Part shown: one piece after another, positions 14,558 through 21,622 of the stretch
Position numbering within the stretch: the first letter of the stretch is position 1
Layout of the letters: every line of letters begins with the position of its first letter
Assembly (NCBI GenBank): GCA_902800345.1
Contig: CADCDO010000017.1
Location: forward strand, 1 to 46,865
Direction of reading: 5' to 3'
Source of the DNA: Fibrobacter succinogenes
GTDB lineage: Bacteria > Fibrobacterota > Fibrobacteria > Fibrobacterales > Fibrobacteraceae
DNA: 46,865 nucleotides
Program-made: the position numbers and the translations under genes
The notes under the pieces: generated by a model
The model's input: only the letters and a program-made list of their open reading frames with translations
Database searches by the model: none
Told to the model about the DNA's origin: nothing

Positions 14558-15131
14558 TTGCACCCTTTACCCCATCGACAAGAATACCGACCTGTCCTCG
14601 TTCTGCTGCGGCGATGAGGATTTAGACGATTTCTTTCGGAACGATGCGTACTTGTACTCCGCTCAATTGTTGGGGAAAAGCTATATCGCTGTAACGAATA
14701 CGGAATCGCCGCAGATAGCCTGCGCCTTCACTTTGTCCAACGACAGCATCAAATCGACAATGATTCCCAAGTCTTCGCGGAACCGCCTGGAACGCAAGGT
14801 GCCCAATGCAAAGCATACGCGTACGTATCCTGCGCTCCTGATTGGACGATTGGGAGTTAACGGCCAGTTCCAACGCAGCGGCTTGCACTTGGGGAGTCAG
14901 GTCATTGATTACCTGATTTCCTGGTTTATCCACCCGGATAACAAAACTGGTTGTCGCTTTATGGTTGTCGATGCCTACAACAGGCCCGAAACGATAAATT
15001 TTTACCAAAAGAACGGTTTCCGTTTTTTGTATTTGGACGAAAATCTCGAGAAAGAAGCCTTCCGTGTTGATTCGAGCCAGTCGTTGAACACCAGGATGAT
15101 GTATCTGGACTTGATCGACTTCGTGTCGTAG
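14532..15131 (+). CDS. GNAT family N-acetyltransferase (probable toxin)
   Basis: The ATG at 14532 (MERIRLASDC) lies inside the preceding gene and yields 199 residues, the usual size. FCCGDEDLDDFFRNDAYLY and LLGKSYIAVTN form the characteristic N-terminal part. The acetyl-CoA loop is LGVNGQFQRSGLHLGSQVID (Q-R-S-G-L-H-L-G), followed by CRFMVVDAYNRPETINFYQK for motif B. Toxins of this group acetylate aminoacyl-tRNA in characterised systems; the substrate here is not known. Expression is probably from the 14216 promoter. Confidence 0.82.
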   Translation: MERIRLASDCTLYPIDKNTDLSSFCCGDEDLDDFFRNDAYLYSAQLLGKSYIAVTNTESPQIACAFTLSNDSIKSTMIPKSSRNRLERKVPNAKHTRTYPALLIGRLGVNGQFQRSGLHLGSQVIDYLISWFIHPDNKTGCRFMVVDAYNRPETINFYQKNGFRFLYLDENLEKEAFRVDSSQSLNTRMMYLDLIDFVS

Positions 15132-15273
15132 AAATTTTGACACCACTGGTGACACTATGTACGAACACGTTCTTCTTCAATCTCGGTTTTAATGTTACGG
15201 AATTCAGTTATATTTAAACATGCGCACTATCTATACTTAAACGGTCTGCAAACTCGCGCACTCTCTAAAAGAG

Positions 15274-16401
15274 GTGAAAAATGGTCTTTACGGGGTGGAA
15301 CTTTTCCGTCGCGAATCCATCATCATTTTTGACGAGGTGCAGCGGTTCCCCAAGGCGCGCCAGTCTATCAAGAAACTTGTCAAGGATGGGCGCTACGATT
15401 ACCTGGAAACAGGCTCTCTCATCTCTATTCGCCAAAATGTCAAAGACATAACTATCCCGTCCGAGGAGCGTTCCATCGATATGCACCCGATGGACTTCGA
15501 GGAATTTTGCCTTGCGCTCGGAGAGGCGCAGATGGTCCGCTACATCAAGGACTGCTTCGACAGGCGTAAACCTCTGGAACGCACGCTCCACGAAAAGGCG
15601 ATACTCATTTTTAGGCAATACATGCTTGTGGGCGGAATGCCGAAAAGCGTCGATGCATTCCTGGAGAACCGCTCCTTTAATGCGAGCGACGAAGAAAAGC
15701 GTGACATATTGAAGATGTACCGCGAAGACATCATGAAAATTGATGTTCGGTACCAGTCGAAAGTCTTGTCCATTTTTGACCAAATTCCGTCTTTTCTCTC
15801 GCAACACGAAAAGAGAGTCGTTTTCAACGAGGTTGAAGAGGGCTCGTATTTTTCGCAGTATGCGGAGACGTTCTTTTGGCTGGGCGATGCGCGGATGATC
15901 AACGAATGCTTCAACTGCACCGATCCAAACATCGGGTTGGCGTTAAACGAGACTCGGGCCTACATCAAGTGCTACATGGGCGATACGGGCCTCCTCGTCA
16001 GCCACGCCTTTAACGAAAACGAGATTACCGAGAACGAACTTTACAAACAGATTCTAAATGGCAATCTGACCTTGAACGAGGGAATGCTTTACGAAAACGC
16101 CATTGCGCAAATCCTTGCGGCAAATGGACACAAGCTATTTTTCTACACGCATTACAACGAAGAAAAGCACCGCAACAATATCGAGATTGATTTCGTGATA
16201 CAGAGCGGAGGCAGGTTGAATTTCAAGATTATGCCGATTGAAGTCAAATCGGGCAAGCGCTATAGATACGAGTCTCTCAAACGTTTCCGAGAAAAATTCG
16301 GCGAACGTCTCGGAGAATCCTACATCATACATCCCAAGAACTTTGCGATAACTCACGATGGCGTTGTCTGCATCCCCGCCTATATGGCGATGTGCCTCTA
16401 A
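15274..16401 (+). pseudogene. AAA/DUF4143 ATPase lacking its Walker A end
   Basis: A GTG-started frame of 375 codons begins KNGLYGVELFRRESIIIFDE, which in intact relatives is the Walker B region (IIIFDEVQRFPKARQ). The ~60-80 upstream residues holding the P-loop are absent. ETGSLISI, the linker and the whole DUF4143 domain (MLVGGMPKSVDAFL, GYTG-like CYMGDTGLLVS, YENAIAQIL, IDFVI..IEVKSGK) are preserved. The 5' deletion should abolish ATP binding. Its 3' 199 bp is duplicated at 13717-13915. Confidence 0.85.
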
Positions 16402-16518
16402 TTTCGTGTAGCGAATGGAGACTAAATCCGGGCTTCTTGCATTTTCTCCGGCATGTGTCGCATGCCGGGGGTTCTTGACCCATGCGAGTATCGCACCGCC
16501 GAATGTGTCATTTTCCAT
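16398..16518 (-). pseudogene. Small unknown gene (MExDTFGGAILAWVK family), deleted copy B
   Basis: It starts with a GGAGG-led ATG and MENDTFGGAILAWVKNPRHA, then loses the family's middle and C-terminus. The stop region again overlaps the stop of the AAA/DUF4143 gene on the opposite strand, exactly as in copy A. Upstream sequence is also shared with copy A. Confidence 0.6.
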
Positions 16519-16576
16519 AGAGCCTCCGCCACGAAAGATAGATAATGTTCATGACAGAAAATGACTTGTTCGTTAT

Positions 16577-16822
16577 GGCGAAATTGTGCTCTATCAGCCG
16601 GAGGGAGAGGTGCGGCTGGAGGTTCGTATGGAGAAAGAATCTGTATGGCTTTCTCAAATGCAAATGGCAGATCTGTTTCAAAAAGACAGAACCGTTATTG
16701 GGAGGCATATAAAAAATATCTACAAAGAAGGTGAATTGGCAAAGGATATCACATGTGCAAATTTTGCACGTGTGGATGTCGACGCTGATCAAACTTACAA
16801 GTTGCCAATGAAAGGACGATAA
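16577..16822 (+). pseudogene. N-terminal fragment of a RhuM gene
   Basis: The peptide GEIVLYQPEGEVRLEVRMEK, ESVWLSQMQMADLFQKDRTV and IGRHIKNIYKEGELA aligns with residues ~15-70 of the RhuM protein at 11545. It breaks off before the YDLDIILSVGYRV motif and ends KLPMKGR. It follows directly the 5' region of the small gene copy B, marking a recombination junction near 16570. Confidence 0.8.
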
Positions 16823-16893
16823 GGAATGAAAAAATGTTGCTTTTATACATTGTTTATATTATATTTTGTAGTTGTATCAACTACGAGGCTCCT

Positions 16894-17220
16894 ATGGCGA
16901 TGTCAATTCTGCAAATCCGTGTAGACGAAAATCTCAAGAACGAGGTGAGCGACCTGTTTGAAAGGCTCGGGATGGACATCCCGACCGCCGTTCGCATTTT
17001 CTTCAAGCGGGCGATCATTGAGAAAGGGCTGCCATTCGATGTGAACGAAATTCCTTCTACCACTGCGCAAGATAGCAGTCGACTGATGCAAGCCTTGTAC
17101 GCTCTCAATGAAGAAGCCCACAAGAACGGGACTGCCGGGATGAGCGAAGAGGAAATCGAGGCCGAAATCAAGGCCGCAAGAGCCGAGAGGAAAAAGAGAA
17201 ATGGTGTACGCAGTCATTGA
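16894..17220 (+). CDS. RelB/DinJ family antitoxin
   Basis: The start MAMSILQIRVDENLKNEVSD is preceded by GAGG. 108 residues: the N-terminal ribbon-helix-helix (ILQIRVDENLKNEVSDLFER, then GMDIPTAVRIFFKRAI) binds DNA. The C-terminal tail (LMQALYALNEEAHKNGTAGM, SEEEIEAEIKAARAERKKR) is the segment that wraps toxins in this family. The gene overlaps the PIN toxin start by 20 nt, giving a coupled antitoxin-toxin operon. It probably autoregulates; no operator was identified with certainty. Confidence 0.88.
   Translation: MAMSILQIRVDENLKNEVSDLFERLGMDIPTAVRIFFKRAIIEKGLPFDVNEIPSTTAQDSSRLMQALYALNEEAHKNGTAGMSEEEIEAEIKAARAERKKRNGVRSH
17083..17174 (+). repeat. 92-bp direct repeat, copy inside antitoxin gene
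   Basis: This stretch encodes the antitoxin tail from LMQALYALNEEA to EIEAEIK and recurs, equal in length and nearly identical, at 17663-17754 inside the 3' end of the PIN toxin gene. Confidence 0.9.
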
Positions 17221-17785
17221 TACAAACGTCTTGGTCTCAGCCGCACTGGCAAAAAACAGAGGCGATTCCATCCCACTAAAGATTTTTCTAGGCGTAGCTC
17301 AAAAGAAGTTCACGCCCATTATCGACAACAATATTATTGAAGAATATCGGGATGTTTTACAAAGGGAAAAGTTTAATTTCTCTTTAGATTATCAAAATTC
17401 TTTTATTGACGAGATTACAAAATACGCGATCAACGAGCCCGTAAAAGCATCTGAAATTGTCTTACCGGATATGGATGACAAGATTTTCTACGATGTAGCA
17501 TTTGCCCACCAGAACAAGAAAGCCTTTCTTGTGACGGGTAATTTGAGGCATTTCCCAGGATGCCCTTTTGCAATATCGCCCAAAGATTTTTACGAATTGA
17601 TTAAGCCCGCTCCATCTGGATTTGTTCTAAATGAGTCTCGCATTGATTATGACACTTCCAAACTGATGCAAGCCTTGTATGCACTCAATGAAGAGGCGCA
17701 AAGGAATGGGACTGCCGGGATGAGCGAAGAGGAAATCGAGGCCGAAATCAAGGCTGTTCGTCATTCCCGCGCATCAGGATTATGA
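17201..17785 (+). CDS. PIN-domain toxin with a C-terminal antitoxin-tail fusion
   Basis: 194 residues. Residues 1-~138 form a PIN RNase of the COG1569 type: VIDTNVLVSAAL (D7), NNIIEEYRDVL (E47/E48), LPDMDDKIFYDVA (D90, D92, D93) and LVTGNLRHFPG. The expected end of the domain (ISPKDFYELI) is followed by a short linker and then LMQALYALNEEAQRNGTAGM, SEEEIEAEIKAVR. That is the same tail as the upstream antitoxin, carried by a 92-bp DNA duplication. The last residues (HSRASGL) come from other debris. The tail could mask the active site in cis, or simply replace a lost stop codon. Confidence 0.88.
   Translation: MVYAVIDTNVLVSAALAKNRGDSIPLKIFLGVAQKKFTPIIDNNIIEEYRDVLQREKFNFSLDYQNSFIDEITKYAINEPVKASEIVLPDMDDKIFYDVAFAHQNKKAFLVTGNLRHFPGCPFAISPKDFYELIKPAPSGFVLNESRIDYDTSKLMQALYALNEEAQRNGTAGMSEEEIEAEIKAVRHSRASGL
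17663..17754 (+). repeat. 92-bp direct repeat, copy fused to PIN toxin gene
   Basis: Second copy of 17083-17174, in frame with the PIN domain. Downstream it joins a remnant of the small unknown gene family on the opposite strand. Confidence 0.9.
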
Positions 17786-17842
17786 CATCGTTTCTGTCGA
17801 AGTCCGTGCCGAAGGCTTTCCGGTAGCTCGATTCCTACCCCC
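17748..17842 (-). pseudogene. Small unknown gene family, 3' remnant copy C
   Basis: The minus strand reads ESSYRKAFGTDFDRNDVIIL and ends MRGNDEQP, matching the C-terminal ESSYRQAFGTAFDKDDIAVL segment of copy A at 13896. No start region is present. Confidence 0.55.
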
Positions 17843-17861
17843 GCCCTCTTATTCCATTCGT

Positions 17862-17985
17862 ATGAAACATTTTGCCTAAAAACGACATATTTTGTTTCAC
17901 ACAATTGCGCGTATGGTACGAATTTCGCATTTTCACACCATTTATGTGAAACATTTGCACCAAAAACCACTCAATATGTTTCACA
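17862..17985. promoter_or_regulatory. Operator array with TGTGAAACAT-type half-sites upstream of Fic-like gene
   Basis: There are four half-sites in alternating orientation: ATGAAACAT (17862), TGTTTCACA (17893), TGTGAAACAT (17945) and ATGTTTCACA (17976). The two convergent pairs have the same 31-bp start-to-start spacing, and the right pair is a perfect 10-bp inverted repeat. The last site overlaps the -35 region of the Fic-like gene. Confidence 0.65.
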
Positions 17986-18008
17986 TATTAACGAAAATAG
18001 GCTATCTT
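17980..18008 (+). promoter_or_regulatory. Promoter of Fic-like gene, leaderless
   Basis: TTCACA (17980-17985), 17 nt, TATCTT (18003-18008). The ATG at 18016 lies 7 nt beyond the -10 and there is no ribosome-binding site, so a leaderless transcript is expected. Confidence 0.55.
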
Positions 18009-18015
18009 TATTAGC

Positions 18016-18948
18016 ATGGAACACCAAGCCCTGATAGCAGATCTGCTCAACAAAAAGAACATCCTCGTCAAAGACCTGAACAGTCTCGTTTGGGGCAGCA
18101 TCGAAGTTCGGGAACGCAACGGAAAGTCCTACATCTACATCCATAAACGTGACGGAGGCATTTCCAGGACGCAGTTTGTCGGCGTCTACTCGGAAGCGCA
18201 ATTCAACCAGATAACGAAGAACAACATCGAGGCCCGCAGCCTAAAACGGAAAATCCGCGAGCTTGTCAAGGAGCTAAAAAAGCTAGGATACGAGGAGGGC
18301 GAACTTTCCGAAGCCGTCAAAAAGAACATCGATCTCGCCAAGCGCAACATGGTGGATTCCATCTACAAGCAGGCAAAGCTCGAGGGCATGGCCGTCACGT
18401 TCCTGGACACCGAGACCGTTGTCGAGGGCGGGCAGATAAGCAACCTCTCTGTAAGCGATGTGCAAAAAATCAACAACCTGAAACACGCATGGCAGTTCAT
18501 CCTTGACGAGGGCGTGGTAACCGCCCCCTCGGACTACTACATCCTTTGCTACATCAACAAGCTTGTAGAAGAAGGCTTCTATTACACGGCAGGCAACCTG
18601 AGGGACGTACCCGTGAGTATCGGCGGAACCGCATGGAAGCCCGAGATTCCTATCGAGAGCGTGGTAAAGGACGATTTGCAAGAAATTCTCGCCATCGAAG
18701 ACGTGTACGAGAGGGCCATAAAGACGCAGTTGTACATTTCAAGAGGCCAGCTTTTTATCGACGGGAACAAGAGCTCAGCGACACTCTTCGCGAACCACAT
18801 CCTGATTTCCAACGGTTGCGGCATCATCGTTGTGCCCGAGGAACTGGTGCCCGAGTACAAGAAATTGCTGATTGCCTTTTACGAGACAAACGACAACACG
18901 GACGTATTCAGATTCCTTTTCGACAACTGCCTGTTGAAACTCAAATAA
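18016..18948 (+). CDS. Fic/DOC-like protein lacking the catalytic histidine
   Basis: 310 residues. After a ~110-residue N-terminal region with a charged helix (LKRKIRELVKELKKLGYEEG), the protein has TVVEGGQISNLSVSDVQKIN, reminiscent of the inhibitory E-G motif of Fic proteins. Residues 245-256 read QLFIDGNKSSAT, aligning with HPF(x)DGNKRTA. The histidine is replaced by glutamine, the proline by leucine, and the arginine of the phosphate-binding turn by serine, while D-G-N-K and the following LFANHIL helix are retained. AMPylation activity is therefore doubtful. It may be a regulatory pseudoenzyme or use another chemistry. Confidence 0.8.
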   Translation: MEHQALIADLLNKKNILVKDLNSLVWGSIEVRERNGKSYIYIHKRDGGISRTQFVGVYSEAQFNQITKNNIEARSLKRKIRELVKELKKLGYEEGELSEAVKKNIDLAKRNMVDSIYKQAKLEGMAVTFLDTETVVEGGQISNLSVSDVQKINNLKHAWQFILDEGVVTAPSDYYILCYINKLVEEGFYYTAGNLRDVPVSIGGTAWKPEIPIESVVKDDLQEILAIEDVYERAIKTQLYISRGQLFIDGNKSSATLFANHILISNGCGIIVVPEELVPEYKKLLIAFYETNDNTDVFRFLFDNCLLKLK

Positions 18949-19007
18949 AGCGTGTCACCACGAACTTAACAGTGAACTGGTCGAAGGACCCAGGTTCAAC
19001 TTAATTA

Positions 19008-19036
19008 GGCGGGCAGACTGACCCGCCATTTTTATT
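19008..19036 (+). terminator. Rho-independent terminator after Fic-like gene
   Basis: GGCGGG (19008-19013) / CCCGCC (19022-19027) with an 8-nt loop, followed by ATTTTTATT. The rest of 18949-19142 shows no gene. Confidence 0.85.
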
Positions 19037-19142
19037 GGACGTTTTTAGGCAGAGTTTTGCACGCAAGAGACCGAATCTGGGCTTGCAGGCAGCTGTTTAT
19101 TTCACGGCAGTTTTAAAAAAGTCCCCTCCCGCTAAAAAGGGA

Positions 19143-20183
19143 TTATTTCGTCCCTTCCATTTCCAGCAAGTCGGCCTGCAACGTGGCATCGTTCGGGTAG
19201 TATTTCAGCGCGAGTTTCAGCAGGCGCACGGCTTCATCATCGCATTTTTGCGCATGAGCGTCATAAGCCATATTCTTGAAGCCAAAGACTGCTTCGGCGT
19301 TGCCTTTTTTGGCGGCGAGTTCATAAGCGTACTCGGCGCGGTCATAAAACTTTGCATCGTAAGCAAGATTTCCCATGAAGATGGCGGCATCGGAAAAGTC
19401 CGATTTGATTTGCAGAACGTTATTCAAAATTTCCATGGCGACGAACGGCTTTTTGTCTTCGGCGAGGACATCAGCGAGTTTATACATAATTTGCGTATCG
19501 TCCGTTTTGATGCTGAGGGCTTCGCGGTAGGCGTTTGCGCTTTCTTCGAAATTCTTGTTCAGGCGATAGACGTCTCCGAGATAAACCAAGAAATCCGTTT
19601 CTTCGGGGTGGAGCGTATAGCCTTCGCGAATAACGTCAACGGCGCGGTCAAAGTCGTTCAAAGCGATGTTCGCCTCGGAGAGCTGATAGACGATGCTGAT
19701 GTCGTTTTTGTCCAGACGATAGGCATTTTCGATGGCACGGAGGGCGCCGACTTTGTCGCCGGTTTTGGTGTAGGCTTCACCGAGATAAAGCCAACCCGAG
19801 ATGTTGTCCGGATCGAGTTTCAATGCACGGTGATAAACAGCGATGCATTCCGGGTATTGTTTCAAGCGGAAATAGACGCTAGCCATGTTGAACAATGCCG
19901 GGGCAAATCCGCCATTGGAATAGTCAACGGCCTTGCGGTAGGCGGCGGCCGCTTCGGGATATTTTCCCATTTGATAATAGCTGTTCGCGATATTGAAGCT
20001 TACGGCAACGGGATCAGCGCCACGGTCTTCGGCTTTGCGGTACAAGAGAACGGCCTGTTTGAATTTACCATCGCGGTAGAGAGCGTTTGCTCGTTCCATC
20101 ACGTCAAACGAAGATTGCGCTGCAAAAGAAACGGAAGCAAGTAAAAAGACGACAAAAAGTTTTTTCAAATATTCAAATTTCAT
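19143..20183 (-). CDS. Periplasmic TPR protein of the TonB2-like operon
   Basis: The start MKFEYLKKLFVVFLLASVSF gives a signal peptide and 346 residues; an in-frame ATG 126 nt upstream would translate two intergenic repeats and is rejected. The mature protein is a run of tetratricopeptide repeats (ANALYRDGKFKQAVLLYRKA, NIANSYYQMGKYPEAAAAYR, LDPDNISGWLYLGEAYTKTG and others to about residue 330). A TPR protein closes TonB2 clusters in Vibrio-like systems, where it supports the TonB complex. It is the last gene of a six-gene set on the minus strand, but two repeat elements separate it from tonB. Confidence 0.9.
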   Translation of the reverse strand: MKFEYLKKLFVVFLLASVSFAAQSSFDVMERANALYRDGKFKQAVLLYRKAEDRGADPVAVSFNIANSYYQMGKYPEAAAAYRKAVDYSNGGFAPALFNMASVYFRLKQYPECIAVYHRALKLDPDNISGWLYLGEAYTKTGDKVGALRAIENAYRLDKNDISIVYQLSEANIALNDFDRAVDVIREGYTLHPEETDFLVYLGDVYRLNKNFEESANAYREALSIKTDDTQIMYKLADVLAEDKKPFVAMEILNNVLQIKSDFSDAAIFMGNLAYDAKFYDRAEYAYELAAKKGNAEAVFGFKNMAYDAHAQKCDDEAVRLLKLALKYYPNDATLQADLLEMEGTK

Positions 20184-20198
20184 ACCAATTCCATTATA

Positions 20199-20226
20199 GA
20201 TTGCTTCGCCTACGGCTCGCAATGAC
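20199..20226. repeat. Intergenic repeat type 1 (GATTGCTTCGCC..CTCGCAATGAC)
   Basis: A 28-bp REP-like element, identical to 21595-21622 and related to 26794-26826 and 22429-22448. It lies just upstream of the TPR gene start. Confidence 0.8.
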
Positions 20227-20282
20227 GTTTCTATCATTAAATTTTTGCATCCACTCAGGATAACACAACATTCAAACCTCAC

Positions 20283-20319
20283 TGGATCCTTCATTTCGCT
20301 ACGCTTCACTCAGGATGAC
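20283..20319. repeat. Intergenic repeat type 2 (GGATCCTTC..CTCAGGATGAC)
   Basis: CTGGATCCTTC and ACTCAGGATGAC flank a short variable arm. Related copies occur at 21034-21110, 24079-24106, 26915-26958 and 44116-44149, with a partial copy near 43455. Confidence 0.8.
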
Positions 20320-20378
20320 ACATAATCTCTATTACCTGTTACCTAACCACTAATCACTAACCACTGACGCCGTAGGCG

Positions 20379-21023
20379 TCAATCTCTAAATTTCACTTCG
20401 AAGGGTTGTTCCATTCCGCAGAAGGCGACTGCCTTGCCGTCTTTTTCGGCAGGGGCGAACGTCATGCGGGCGACAGCATCTTTCCCCGCTTGCGCAAGTC
20501 CCGAACCCGCAGGAGATTCTTCGATTACCTTGATGTCGTAAGCGCGGCCACCGACGTCAACGCAAAAGCTAAGGCGCAACAGTGCATCGATTTCACGGTC
20601 ACGAATTTTCGACGGCACTTCAAAATTTGGCATGGAGCGATTTTCCGGTTTTTTATCGACATCGCCTTTTCCAGCGGATACAGCACCGCCACGAAAATCG
20701 GCAACAAGTTCATCGCTGATGGCGGCACCAGCTGTTCCCGAAGCAACTCCAAGGTTCATCGCGAAGCGCGGGCCAGCTTTGGGCGAACGGGAATTCGACT
20801 TTTGACGATTCGGTTTGCGCGCGGTATGCTTTTTCTCGATTTTCTTTTCGACTTCTTCAATTTTCTTTATTGAGACCTCGGTCTTGACGAATTTGCGTTC
20901 ATGGAAGATTTTGCCGTTCAAGAACAGATTCGCCATCGTCACGGAAAACACGAGCACAACACTCGCGAGAACCGCTGCGAGAAGAATTGTAAAACGCTTT
21001 AATAATTTCTTAACAAGTTTCAT
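20379..21023 (-). CDS. tonB: TonB-family energy transducer
   Basis: 214 residues. One N-terminal membrane segment (FTILLAAVLASVVLVFSVTM) is followed by a charged, lysine-rich periplasmic spacer (VEKKIEKKHTARKPNRQKSN). The C-terminal TonB/TolA-like domain includes VPSKIRDREIDALLRLSFCV, YDIKVIEESPAGSGLAQAGK and DAVARMTFAPAEKDGKAV. It should transmit proton-motive force from the ExbB/ExbD complex to outer-membrane receptors such as the one at 26973. Gene order (exbB, exbD, tonB) supports the call. The linker is short compared with E. coli TonB, as in TonB2 types. Confidence 0.85.
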   Translation of the reverse strand: MKLVKKLLKRFTILLAAVLASVVLVFSVTMANLFLNGKIFHERKFVKTEVSIKKIEEVEKKIEKKHTARKPNRQKSNSRSPKAGPRFAMNLGVASGTAGAAISDELVADFRGGAVSAGKGDVDKKPENRSMPNFEVPSKIRDREIDALLRLSFCVDVGGRAYDIKVIEESPAGSGLAQAGKDAVARMTFAPAEKDGKAVAFCGMEQPFEVKFRD

Positions 21024-21033
21024 TTAATTCCTG

Positions 21034-21110
21034 GATCCTTCGATAAGTGACTTTCGAGAAATTATGGTTCCCCTACGCTTCGCTTCGAGGATGACTGCTC
21101 AGGATGACAT
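21034..21110. repeat. Compound intergenic repeat type 2 between exbD and tonB
   Basis: GGATCCTTCG near 21034 and two endings, GAGGATGAC and CTCAGGATGAC, indicate two overlapping or nested copies of the type 2 element in the 152-bp exbD-tonB spacer. Confidence 0.65.
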
Positions 21111-21175
21111 CGTCCACATTTTTCATCTTTCGTCTCTCGTCTGTAGCTCGCTTGCGAGCGTTCTTTCGTCTATTT

Positions 21176-21580
21176 TCACTCCGCTTGTGCCGCGATGGAG
21201 ACTTTTTTCACGCCGGCCAAATTGCACATGTCAATCACTTGAACGAGAACGCCGGTTTCCGCTTCCTTATCGGCAATCACGACGGCTTCGCGGTCAGGCG
21301 CTTTCGCTAGCGATTGTTTCAAGATGTCCTGCAAGCTCGCCAGATCCACCTGGCGTTCGTTCATGTGGATCGTCCCTTCTCGCGTGATGGCGATGAGCAA
21401 GTTTTCCTTTTCGAGCTGGCTTGCCGATTGCGCCTGCGGTTTTGTCACATCGACACCGGTTTCGCGAGTGAACGACGAAGTCACCACAAAAAAGATGAGG
21501 AGGATGAACACGATATCCATCAATGGGCCCATTTCAATGCCCACGTCTTTCTGTTTTCTTCTCGGTAAGTTAAAGTCCAT
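21176..21580 (-). CDS. exbD: ExbD/TolR family biopolymer transport protein
   Basis: 134 residues with the standard plan: a short cytoplasmic start (MDFNLPRRKQKDVGIEMGP), one membrane helix carrying the proton-relay aspartate (LMDIVFILLIFFVVTSSF, D22), and a periplasmic domain ending TGVLVQVIDMCNLAGVKKVS. It forms the stator channel with ExbB. It lies 24 bp after exbB in the operon. Confidence 0.93.
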   Translation of the reverse strand: MDFNLPRRKQKDVGIEMGPLMDIVFILLIFFVVTSSFTRETGVDVTKPQAQSASQLEKENLLIAITREGTIHMNERQVDLASLQDILKQSLAKAPDREAVVIADKEAETGVLVQVIDMCNLAGVKKVSIAAQAE

Positions 21581-21594
21581 AACAATTCCTTTAG

Positions 21595-21622
21595 ATTGCT
21601 TCGCCTACGGCTCGCAATGACG
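21595..21622. repeat. Intergenic repeat type 1 overlapping the exbB 3' end
   Basis: An identical 28-bp copy of 20199-20226. Its sequence supplies the last codons (RHCEP) and the TAG stop of exbB. Confidence 0.85.

Noticed and set aside
13823..14563. 246-codon minus-strand frame spanning the GNAT promoter
   Set aside because: It crosses a strong opposing promoter and has no domain; only the MEHDTFGG part, in a different frame, is gene-like.
19035..20144. Long plus-strand reading frame opposite the TPR gene
   Set aside because: The minus strand encodes clear tetratricopeptide repeats with a signal peptide; the plus-strand translation has no family signature.
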